From: Dromiciops gliroides
Taxonomy: Eukaryota; Chordata; Mammalia; Microbiotheria; Microbiotheriidae
DNA length: 64,000 nucleotides
Direction of reading: 5' to 3'
Assembly: GCF_019393635.1 (NCBI RefSeq)
Contig: NC_057862.1
Span: 678,434,314 to 678,498,313, forward strand
The translations under genes were made by a program, and so were the position numbers. The notes beneath the pieces were generated by a model. That model saw nothing but the letters and a program-made list of their open reading frames with translations, had not been told where the DNA came from and did no database searches. Of the stretch, positions 55,902 to 64,000 are shown in pieces; position 1 is the stretch's first letter; the number at the start of each line of letters is the position of its first letter.

Positions 55902-56003
55902 CTCTGACATCTGTGGAAAGAGACTGATGGCGAGAGGCAGGGCCAGGCCAAAGGCGGCAAGGCACACGAAACTTTGCACGGGCAGAAGAAGCCGGGGACG
56001 AGA
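55902..56003 (-). CDS. SFXN5: SFXN5 penultimate coding exon (34 codons)
   Basis: The minus-strand frame begins [18 protein letters not shown] after one serine codon and ends ISLFPQMSE. It holds a hydrophobic transmembrane segment (roughly residues 11-29 of the exon) followed by the FPQ motif found in all sideroflexins near the C-terminus. It differs from eutherian SFXN5, as I recall it, at about two positions. The acceptor is a pyrimidine-rich stretch ending CTGCAG (on the plus strand CTGCAG at 56004-56009). The donor is GTCAGT (plus strand ACTGAC at 55896-55901). The exon is 102 nt with both ends in phase 0, so it joins the final exon without a frame shift. An upstream AG at about 56018 could extend it by 15 nt, but the nearer, better pyrimidine tract and the family alignment favour the start given. 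Sequence to the right is the preceding intron. Confidence 0.93.
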
Positions 56004-56354
56004 CTGCAGGAGAAATGTCCTGGAGTGGACGAGAGAGGGGGGCAGATTAGACCTAGGCACGAGGAAGAAGAATTCCTTCCCATCTTCTCAGCCGCCGCCG
56101 GGGCCCCAGGAGGAGTTCTAAATCACCAACATTACGTTACAAAACAAAATTTAAGACTGCTGAAATTCTATGGCATATTGCATAAGGGCCACCAAGACCA
56201 GGATGGCAGAAGAGGGTCTGTATAGGGGAGGAGTGTGCACTAACCCTGCTGCCGAGTATTTTATGCTCTACTAGGGGAGGGACTCAATCAAATGGAAAAG
56301 GCTTCAGGCATGAGCAAGGCAGCCACACCTGACAACCTACTCTGTGGGCCTAAT

Positions 56355-56600
56355 TCATTGACTCCTACACAATAAAGCTTTAATAAGCACTTCCTATGTT
56401 CTAGGTGTTCTGTGAAGCTCTAGGGATAAAGACACAGATGAAAAACAGTCCCTGCCCTTAAGCAGCTTACAGTCTACTGGGGAAATCAGCACATACAGAG
56501 AAAACAAATTTGGGGGAGACAAGGTGAGGAGTATTAACAACTGGGGGATCCAAAGAGGCTTCTTGTAGGAGGTGACCCATGAGTAGGGTCTCAGAAGATT
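56355..56600 (+). repeat. Ancient unassigned repeat, 5' part
   Basis: AATAAGCACTTCCTATGTTC, AGCAGCTTACAGTCTACTGG and AGGCTTCTTGTAGGAGGTG. Confidence 0.65.
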
Positions 56601-56888
56601 CATCACCAGAGGGTTGTCTGCACAGTTTTGAATTTGGGGGTTATAGGAACTCGTTGTGTGTTGGTGGTGTTGGTGGTGGTGGTCTTTTGTTCTCGAAAAG
56701 GACGAATGACATTAGGAGGGTGATATTTTCTTGACTTGCAAGTGAATTGGATATAAGTGAGGCAGAGCTGTGCACTCACCAGCCTCATTCTCTCTTCCAG
56801 TCATCAGACTCCAGTAACAAGACATAGGTCAGGATACATGGCAATGGCCCCAGATGCAGTGGGAGACTCTGGCCTTTTTAAAAATTAT

Positions 56889-57035
56889 TAATTTTTTTTT
56901 GTGGGCCAGTGAGGGTTAAGTGACTTGCCCAGGGTCACACAGCTAGTAAGTGTCAAGTGTTTGAGGCCAGATTTGAACTCGGGTCCTCCTGAATCCAGGG
57001 CCGGTGCTTTATTCACTGCACCACCTGGCTGCCCT
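56889..57035 (-). mobile_element. WSINE1-like SINE
   Basis: Full antisense copy with 14-bp TSD GACTCTGGCCTTTT at 56875-56888 and 57036-57049. Confidence 0.95.
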
Positions 57036-57145
57036 GACTCTGGCCTTTTAAGTAATGCTCTTCCCAACCTTACCAGATCCCCTAGACATATCCCCAGCAG
57101 GTCTTCTAGGAGTCACCTAAGCCTGGAAACAAAAAAGATACTTAA

Positions 57146-57296
57146 GGGCAGCGAGGTGGCACAGTGGATAAATAACCGGCCCTGGATTCAGAAGGACCTG
57201 AGTTCAAATCCCACCTCAGACACTTGACACTTACTAGCTGTGTGACCCTGGGCCAGTCACTTAACCCTCATTGCCCCACCAAAAAAAAAAAAAAAA
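57146..57296 (+). mobile_element. WSINE1-like SINE
   Basis: Full sense copy, head GGGCAGCGAGGTGGCACAG, with a 16-A tail. Confidence 0.93.
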
Positions 57297-57299
57297 GCT

Positions 57300-57700
57300 A
57301 CTGAAATGCTTATGTCATAGGCTCAAGAAGCCCCAGTGCTTCCCTATTGATTAGGAGCAAATTCATCTGCTTGGGTTTCAAAGTCCTTCACCACCTGGTA
57401 GCAGCCTGCCTTTCCAGGCTTCTCATAGGCCAGGCTCCAGCCACATGCAACATCCCAAATCCTGTCTCCGTGAACATGCAGGTCCCCCATGTCTACAGTA
57501 CACCCCCTCCTCACCTCTGCAGCTTGGAATCCTCTGCTTCACTCAAGGCCTTGTTCAAGTGCTACTTCCTACATTAGATGTATTCTAGTTACACCCTAGT
57601 GTCACCCTCTGAAGGTACTTTGTATCTAATATGTATTGACTCAAATTGTTTGATATGCTGGTTCCCCCAAATAGAATTAAGTTATTTGAGGACAGGGACT
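57300..57700 (+). repeat. L2 LINE 3' region, first part
   Basis: TTCAAAGTCCTTCACCACCT, AGGCCTTGTTCAAGTGCTAC and TTGAGGACAGGGACTATTTT. The natural end of this tail reappears at about 59580-59660 beyond the microsatellite and LTR. Confidence 0.8.
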
Positions 57701-57701
57701 A

Positions 57702-57988
57702 TTTTTCCTTCCTTCCTTTTCTTCCTTCCTTCCTTCCTTCCTTCCTTTTCTCTTTCTTTCTTTCTTTCTTTCTTCCTTCCTTCCTTCCTTTTCTCTTTCT
57801 TTCTTCCTTTCTTCCTTCCTTCCTTCCTTTTCTCTTTCTTTCTTCCTTTCTTCCTTCCTTCCTTCCTTTTCTCTTTCTTTCTTCCTTTCTTCCTTCCTTC
57901 CTTCCTTTTCTCTTTCTTTCTTCCTTTCTTCCTTCCTTCCTTCCTTTTCTCTTTCTTTCTTTCTTTCTTTCTTTCTTCCTTCCTTTTC

Positions 57989-58022
<34 letters not shown>

Positions 58023-58062
58023 TTCCTTTTCTCTTTCTTTCTTTCTTTCTTCCTTCCTTTTC

Positions 58063-58100
<38 letters not shown>

Positions 58101-58452
58101 TTCCTTTTCTCTTTCTTTCTTTCTTTCTTTCTTCCTTCCTTCCTTCCTTTTCTCTTTCTTTCTTCCTTTCTTCCTTCCTTCCTTCCTTTTCTCTTTCTTT
58201 CTTCCTTTCTTCCTTCCTTCCTTCCTTTTCTCTTTCTTTCTTCCTTCCTTCCTTCCTTTTCTCTTTCTTTCTTCCTTCCTTCCTTCCTTCCTTTTCTCTT
58301 TCTTTCTTCCTTTCTTCCTTCCTTCCTTCCTTGTCTCTTTCTTTCTTCCTTTCTTCCTTACTTCCTTCCTTTTCTCTTTCTTTCTTTCTTTCTTTCTTTC
58401 TTCCTTCCTTTTCTCTTTCTTTCTTTCTTTCTTTCTTTCTTCCTTCCTTTTC

Positions 58453-58490
<38 letters not shown>

Positions 58491-58569
58491 TTCCTTTTCT
58501 CTTTCTTTCTTTCTTTCTTCCTTCCTTTTCTCTTTCTTTCTTTCTTTCTTTCTTTCTTCCTTCCTTTTC

Positions 58570-58603
<34 letters not shown>

Positions 58604-58651
58604 TTCCTTTTCTCTTTCTTTCTTTCTTTCTTTCTTTCTTCCTTCCTTTTC

Positions 58652-58685
<34 letters not shown>

Positions 58686-59070
58686 TTCCTTTTCTCTTTC
58701 TTTCTTTCTTCCTTCCTTCCTTCCTTTTCTCTTTCTTTCTTTCTTCCTTCCTTCCTTCCTTTTCTCTTTCTTTCTTTCTTCCTTCCTTCCTTCCTTCCTT
58801 TTCTCTTTCTTTCTTTCTTTCTTCCTTCCTTCCTTCCTTCCTTTTCTCTTTCTTTCTTTCTTCCTTCCTTTTCTCTTTCTTCCTTCCTTCCTTTTCTCTT
58901 TCTTTCTTCCTTCCTTCCTTCCTTTTCTCTTTCTTTCTTCCTTCCTTCCTTCCTTTTCTCTTTCTTTCTTCCTTCCTTCCTTCCTTTTCTCTTTCTTTCT
59001 TCCTTCCTTCCTTCCTTTTCTCTTTCTTTCTTCCTTCCTTCCCTTCCTTCCTTCCCTTCCTTCCTTCCAT
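57702..59070. repeat. 1.37-kb TTCC/TTTC higher-order repeat
   Basis: Pure pyrimidine on the plus strand apart from the G and A at about 58333 and 58360. The anchor TTTTCTCTTTC recurs about 35 times, each separated by a variable number of TTTC and then TTCC units, giving a mean period near 38 bp. The ~500-residue open frames on both strands here are composition artefacts. Confidence 0.97.
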
Positions 59071-59088
59071 GTAATTTAAAATTCTAAA

Positions 59089-59548
59089 TGTGGGTTCTAA
59101 TCTGTTCCCCCAGTTTGGGGGGAAACTAAGATCACTGATAAATGAATTTAGGTTTTTTAAGGGTTTATTGAAAGATAGTAAAAGAAAGAGAAAGATTGAG
59201 AACAGAGTTCCTATAGTCTGACAATCCTAAACGTCCCTAGCTTCCACTTCTGAAGTCCTCTGCCACCACCATCTCTCCAGCCAAAGAGACTGAACTCTCT
59301 GCACAGCTGCGGCTTCCTCCTTCCTGTTCCCCTCCCAGAAATGGCAGGTTCTTCAAGCTGATTGGTTGACTGGGCCCGAAGGTGGTCAAAGTTCAAAATC
59401 GTTAGCTTCTGAGAACAATTACTTTCTTAAGTACCCTTAAGTACCAGCCCAATGTGCTTATAATCTAGTAAGCATAGCCTTATCTAATTCAATCAGTTTA
59501 AATCTCCAGGTGGGTCCCTGAGTATCTGCTAAATCCATTATTTTAACA
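59089..59548 (-). mobile_element. LTR-like element, antisense
   Basis: On the minus strand it starts TGTTAAAATAATGGATTTAG and ends GAACCCACA (TG...CA), with AATAAA about 75 bp before its end as expected for R/U5. Same start as the 49470-50133 element. No TSD confirmed because it sits in microsatellite DNA. Confidence 0.55.
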
Positions 59549-59569
59549 AGCTTCCTTCCTTGCTTCCTT

Positions 59570-59660
59570 CCTCCCTCCCCCCCTTTTGTCTTAGTAGCTC
59601 TATTGCCTAGCAAGTGCCTAGCACATTAGTAGGCACTCCATAAATGCTTATTACATTTTT
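59570..59660 (+). repeat. L2 tail, second part
   Basis: CTTTTGTCTTAGTAGCTC then GCCTAGCACATTAGTAGGCA and CATAAATGCTTATTAC complete the L2 tail broken at 57700. Confidence 0.7.
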
Positions 59661-59664
59661 TCAT

Positions 59665-60265
59665 GTCACTTAAAAGATATTATTGACACCTTTTGTTGTT
59701 ACATAACCTACATGTCTCACTGTGTCTTTTTCCCCAACCCCCTCCATCCCTTAATAAAAGAACAAAATGTAAGGTAGGAAACGTTTAGCAAAGTTAATAT
59801 ATTGGATTGGTCTGATACTATGTTGTGTACCACACCCGTGTCCACCCCGGCCCCCCACCCCCACCTCTGCAGAGATGCAGGGAAGATGTCTTCAAAATGC
59901 TTGTTAAATGAACAGATGAATGACTGAAAGGGAAAGGAAGGACAGGCCAGCCAAAGGGCTCTGGCCAGTTCTCTGTCAGTTGACACAACAGAAGAGATGA
60001 GCTATCCCCAGGTGTGTTGGCAGGAAGTCCAGGCCGCCTAGGTGCTGATCATAGTATCATTGTCTGTTCTGTGTCACTGGAAAGAGGGCAGGGATTGCAT
60101 CCTTGCACACAGATAGAGCCAGTCCTGAACTCTTGCACCTTTGCCTCCATTCCCCGGCAGGATGGGCAGGGAAGATTCTCCCTATCCACTCAGCCACCCA
60201 TCTATTCCTCCACTCATCTGTCCCCCAGGCTCCCTGAAGAAGCTTAGCCCAGCTTTCCCCAGTTC
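59665..60265. other. Unassigned sequence with L2-like piece
   Basis: No exon recognised on either strand. Confidence 0.4.
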
Positions 60266-60269
60266 AACT

Positions 60270-61020
60270 CCTCCTAATGCTAGCCTAGCCTGGCTGTTTG
60301 GATGAGGTCTCCTTTGTAATTACAGCCCTATTGGGGGTCCTACAGTCATCTGGGAAGGCTCTGAGTCTACCAAAAGCACCTTCCCCATGAGCTCTGAGGT
60401 GCAACTTCCAGGCCATCTTCCCAACCAGGGTGGCTCCCAATATAATGGCTAAAACATCTTCATTAGGTTGAGGAAGGCTTTGGTTGGAGAAGGATTTTTA
60501 AAAAATAACCACCCAACACCCTTAATTAACACACAAGGTGCCAGGTCTTAATTGGGCTTCAGATTCTAGAAATCTGTAAAATTTAGTGCAAGTGCTTCTC
60601 TACAGAATGAGATCACTTTTTTGGGCTAAGGATCCAAGCTCTGGTAGGCTATGGGTCTGCTTTCTTCCTTCTCCCAAACTATCACCCCAGATCCACAGCC
60701 AAATCAGTCATCACACTTGGCTCTGAATTCTGCTGCTGGACCCCACAGCCAACTGCCTCTTGGCACCAACTGCTGCTATTTGTGATTTCCTCTTCAAGAC
60801 TATGTCCTCTGCATGAAGTGCCCTCGTGACGGGAGGTGGGGAGAGCCTGCTGTTGACAATGAGACCATGAGCCACTGCAGAGAAAAGACACCACAGAGAT
60901 CTAGAGCCTCAGCCAGGCACTGACTTAGTGGCCTGAATCCCACCACCCCTTTCTCACAGAACGGGGCTGCTGGATGGAGGTCAGCTCCATCCAAAGTCAA
61001 TGTTCCCCATGGAGACCAAG
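60270..61020. other. Unique, SINE-free sequence
   Basis: Contains CCTTAATTAACACAC (about 60519-60533) and TTTGTAATTACAGCC (about 60313-60327), homeodomain-type cores. A weaker conserved-element candidate; no exon recognised. Confidence 0.3.
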
Positions 61021-61024
61021 TTAA

Positions 61025-61155
61025 TTTTTCCCTAGTTATATCATGATTCTGTCACAGTTCCCTGCTGAAGGCTATCGAATGGCTCACCACTGGCAATGGA
61101 ATGAAGTCCAGACTTCTCAATCTGGCATCCAAGACTCTTCAGAACCTCCTCCCAA
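61025..61155 (+). repeat. L2 LINE fragment
   Basis: GAATGGCTCACCACTGGCAA, ATGGAATGAAGTCCAGACTT and ATCTGGCATCCAAGACTCTT. Confidence 0.75.
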
Positions 61156-61392
61156 CCTTCTCTTGTTCTTTTTTTTTTCTTAGCAGTTATTTTCTCCCAA
61201 TATTCTTCCACATAACAAAGAATATTTATTAAAAAGTTTTTAAAAATCAGCAAAACTGATGAATATATATATGCATGAAAAGATATGCAGTGTTCTATAC
61301 TCATGGGCTTCCCAGCTCTGCAAAGGAGTCAGAGGAGGAATCCTCTTTGAGGTCCCTTTGGGGTCATATAATTTTGTAATTCTATACCAGAC

Positions 61393-61540
61393 GGGGCATC
61401 TAGGTGGCGCTGCAGTGGATAAAGCACTGGTCCTGGATTCAGGAGGACCTGAGTTCAAATCTGGCCTCAAATACTTGACACCCACTAGCTGCATGACCCT
61501 GGGCAAATCACTTAACCCTCATTGCCCCCCCCCAAATTCT
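61393..61540 (+). mobile_element. WSINE1-like SINE
   Basis: Sense copy from GGGGCATCTAGGTGGCGCTG to a C-rich tail; approximate TSD AATTCTATACCA/AATTCTACATCA. Confidence 0.88.
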
Positions 61541-61544
61541 ACAT

Positions 61545-62130
61545 CAATCACTTTCTATTGATTTCTATCCATTTACATTGTTGTAGTTATTGTATCTATT
61601 GCTTTCCTGGCTCTACTGACTTTACTCTGCATCAGTTCATGCATTCATGTGTCCCAACTTCTTTAGCTCTCTCCAATCTTCTTTATTTTCACTTCTTTGC
61701 TACTACAAAAAGTGCTGCTATAAGTTTTTTTATTTTACATGGACACTGTCTTCTTCTTTTTTTTTTTTAGTGAGGCAATTGGGCAGCCCAGGGTCACACA
61801 GCCAGTAAGTGTCAAGTGTCTGAAGCCAGATTTGAACTCGGGTCCTCCTGACTCCAGGGCCGGTGCTCTATCCACTATATCACCTAGCTCCCCTGACACT
61901 GTCTTCTTATCAAAGAAATCCTTGAAGTATATGCCTTGCAGTAGAATCTCTGGGTCCAAGGATATGGACATTTTAGTTGTTTCCCCAAATGGTTGTACCA
62001 ATTCACAGCTCCACCAACAATGCATTAGTGTGCCTGACTTTCCACAACCACTCTACCATTGACTATTCCCATCTTTCATCTTCTTTGCCAATTTTCTGGG
62101 TGTGAGCTGCCAACTTTCTCTTCTACTACT
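61545..62130 (-). mobile_element. L1 ORF2 C-terminus, antisense, split by a SINE
   Basis: The minus-strand frame reads HCWWSCELVQPFGETTK and, further on, ILLQGIYFKD. These match the L1 ORF2 C-terminal HCWWxCKLVQPLW and LLGIYPKD motifs. A nested SINE breaks the frame. Confidence 0.9.
61756..61894 (-). mobile_element. WSINE1-like SINE nested in L1
   Basis: Antisense copy with perfect 14-bp TSD GACACTGTCTTCTT at 61742-61755 and 61895-61908. Confidence 0.95.
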
Positions 62131-62394
62131 TTTCAAAACATCTCCTATGTCCAAACCAGACAGATGTACTTGTTCTTCTTCTCATGTGCTTGTCCTGCCT
62201 TCTCACCTCTGTTTTCATCATGTTTGGAATACCCCTTCCCCCACTGTGATCTACTTAACTTACTGAAGTAACCGACTTTGCCATCTACTAAAACATAAGG
62301 TGGGATTTGAATTCATGTTTTCCTGATTCCAAATTAGCCACCCTACCCACCACCCTATCCTGTCCTACTTACCTGTGAATACACTAATTCCTTC

Positions 62395-62510
62395 CAGGAG
62401 AATGTAAGCTTCTTGAGGGCAGGGACTATTTTTTTATTGGCTTTTTATATCCTGTGTATCACACAGTAGTGCCTGGAACATAGCAGACACCTGAAGACAT
62501 TTTTTTGCTG
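62395..62510 (+). repeat. L2/MIR-type tail
   Basis: GCTTCTTGAGGGCAGGGACT and AGTGCCTGGAACATAGCAGA. Confidence 0.7.
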
Positions 62511-62759
62511 AGTTAAATTAAATTGTGAGCCTTATAATGTGCTCTGGAAATGAGAGTTCTGATTGTTCCCAACCCTCTCCTGGCCTTGTTGCTGAGATGC
62601 CTGGGGCAGGTGGAGAGCCTGTCACCAGAGGGAGCAGGGGGTTGGTTGCTAAGAAGGAAGGAGCTGACCTGAGGATAGCAGCGTGGGGCACTTGCCACTC
62701 GCATGTGCACACTCTCCCCCTTAGCTGGGGCCTTGCCATCCATTTGGGCTCCCCAGACA

Positions 62760-63130
62760 GAGCCTGTGGCAGCTCGCCGTAAATACACCTTGGTTCTGCT
62801 CTCATCACTTTGTTCATTAGTGGTTTACATTTGGTGTAATTTGGCCAGCGCCTCTCGCACTTTGCAGTAGGCACCACAATTTATTCCATATGGAAGCAGC
62901 TAAGCGGATGAGTACAAGTTATCGGGATCACTGAACCGGAGCCGTGTTTGCCTAGAAGAAGGTGTTACATGCTAAACTAAACATGACAAGAGCTAACTAC
63001 AATATCCCATCTGACAGATTCTGTGGGATTCTTCCCTCTTACAAAGAAATAGATGAGCAGTATCACATTGTAGGCAGCAATTAGATGATGATGCCAGCTG
63101 TGTGCTCGAAGACAGGGGGCGCTGCAGGGG
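62760..63130. promoter_or_regulatory. Candidate conserved non-coding element
   Basis: SINE-free complex sequence with GTTCATTAGTGGTTTAC, TGGTGTAATTTGGCC, CCACAATTTATTCC and GCAGCAATTAGATGATG. No coding frame or repeat signature seen. Regulatory role inferred only. Confidence 0.4.
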
Positions 63131-63139
63131 ATGGGTGAG

Positions 63140-63395
63140 GAAGATCTCTGGAACAGCCTATACCTCCCACCAGCCTGTGCCAGCAATACCTCCTTCCTCC
63201 CTTGGGATTCTCCAATTCAGGCCTCTGCCTGAGGCAATATAGGTAGGGCACTTGCCTCCAGAGGGCCTCTGTTTGAGTGCATACTTGTTCCCTGGGACGG
63301 GGAGTGGGATGACTGCCAGAAAAAAGTTGCCCTCTTGCCATCCCTCATGAGCACAGCCTATATGATGAGGCAGTGCAGAGGGATGGATAGTGTGT
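63140..63395. other. Unassigned sequence
   Basis: No family or exon recognised. Confidence 0.4.
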
Positions 63396-63444
63396 TAGTG
63401 CAATGGTGTTCAAAGCCCAGCTCTGTGTGGCTTAGGGCTCATGG

Positions 63445-63770
63445 GCTCAGAGAGTTAGAGCTGTGAAGGACCCTACAGGACGCAGGGTCCAATCTGCTCA
63501 TTTTACACATGAGGAAACTGAGGCACATGGAGCTTGTGTGACTTGCTCAGGCCACACAGCAAGTAAGTGTCTAAGAGAGGATTCGAATGCAGGTGTTCTG
63601 ACTATTCACTAAGCCACCTTGTAAAGGCCAAGGCTAGTCCCTGTATTTGAAGGATGGGGGAACTGAGCTGCAGAGAAGACTGGTGAGTTGCTCCTTAGGC
63701 CTCAGTTTCCTTATTTGTAAAATAAGCATCTCCTCTGAATCTATGCCTTCATATGCTTAGGATCTGATTA
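63445..63770. repeat. MIR antisense followed by MIR sense tail
   Basis: ATGAGGAAACTGAGGCACAT and GGCCACACAGCAAGTAAGTG, then CTCAGTTTCCTTATTTGTAA. Confidence 0.7.
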
Positions 63771-63925
63771 GTATATTTGAGAAGGCACAGCAAGTCAGAT
63801 GTTTTGGGAAGACACAGAATGGGGAGTCTTAGCTAAACTATCAAGACAGGGACAAACCAGGATAATGTAGAGTTTAAAAACCTAAAGGCTTACTACCAAT
63901 CACTCTTCTATACTGAATTCTTCTT

Positions 63926-64000
63926 CTTCTTCTTCGGGCAATGAGGGTTAAGTGACTTTCCCAGGGTCACACAGTTAGTAAGTGTCAAGTGTCTGAGGCC
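63926..64000 (-). mobile_element. WSINE1-like SINE cut by the window end
   Basis: (TTC)n then GGGCAATGAGGGTTAAGTGA to GTCTGAGGCC at base 64000; the head half lies outside. Confidence 0.93.

Larger units (their letters stand above)
56004..64000 (-). other. SFXN5: SFXN5 upstream intron, partial
   Basis: This sequence is 5' (minus strand) of the penultimate exon. I looked for the expected preceding segment (membrane segment with an LPMPILVLPP-like motif) on the minus strand and did not see it, so the intron appears to run past the window edge. It contains L2, SINE, LTR-like and L1 remnants, a 1.37-kb pyrimidine tract and two SINE-poor islands. Confidence 0.7.

Noticed and set aside
57578..59079. 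Open frames of 460-498 codons on both strands
   Set aside because: They are translations of the TTCC/TTTC array (Phe/Leu/Ser or Lys/Glu/Arg repeats) with no coding signature.
61735..62062. Plus- and minus-strand frames of 96-107 codons
   Set aside because: They consist of a SINE inserted in an L1 ORF2 remnant; the only real protein similarity is L1.

Overview
The window is vertebrate nuclear DNA, almost certainly from a marsupial and probably an Australian one. The evidence is about twenty copies of a ~145-bp tRNA-derived SINE with head GGGGCAGCTAGGTGG and box-B-like GAGTTCAAATCC (WSINE1-like; name from memory). Marsupial L1 remnants, CR1/L3, L2 and MIR fossils, hAT-type MITEs and LTR-like pieces accompany it. 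There is no prokaryotic, plasmid or viral gene set.

I recognise one protein-coding gene: the 3' end of SFXN5 (sideroflexin-5) on the minus strand. The penultimate coding exon is 55902-56003. The last coding segment, 25 codons plus TGA, is 4878-4955. A ~51-kb intron lies between them in phase 0. The 3' UTR runs left from 4877, with a strong proximal poly(A) signal at 4512-4517, another at 3882-3887 and a distal pair at 573-592. Sequence above 56003 is the preceding intron and holds no further exon I can recognise. In other mammals EMX1 lies tail-to-tail downstream of SFXN5, so here it would lie left of base 1; this is inference from known synteny.

Layout: 1-~500 is a 69-bp C-rich minisatellite; ~550-4877 the SFXN5 3' UTR; 4878-4955 the final CDS. 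5125-8530 is L1 debris with a hAT MITE and SINEs nested in it. 8530-55901 is the last intron, a mosaic of SINE, MIR, L2, CR1/L3, L1 and LTR-like fossils. Three long pyrimidine/purine tracts lie at 32.64-33.37, 39.98-41.04 and 57.70-59.07 kb; the last is in the upstream intron. 59.1-64.0 kb holds an LTR-like piece, L1 with a nested SINE, and unique sequence.

Several SINE-free islands (13.0-13.65, 36.43-36.73, 39.65-39.96, 48.54-48.78 and 62.76-63.13 kb) carry homeodomain-, SOX-, POU- or YY1-like motifs. They look like conserved non-coding elements, plausibly regulators of SFXN5 or the neighbouring homeobox gene. That is inference, because no alignment could be run. I found no new multi-gene system. 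The most interesting features are these candidate regulatory islands, the isolated SFXN5 C-terminal exon with several poly(A) sites, and the nested transposon structures.
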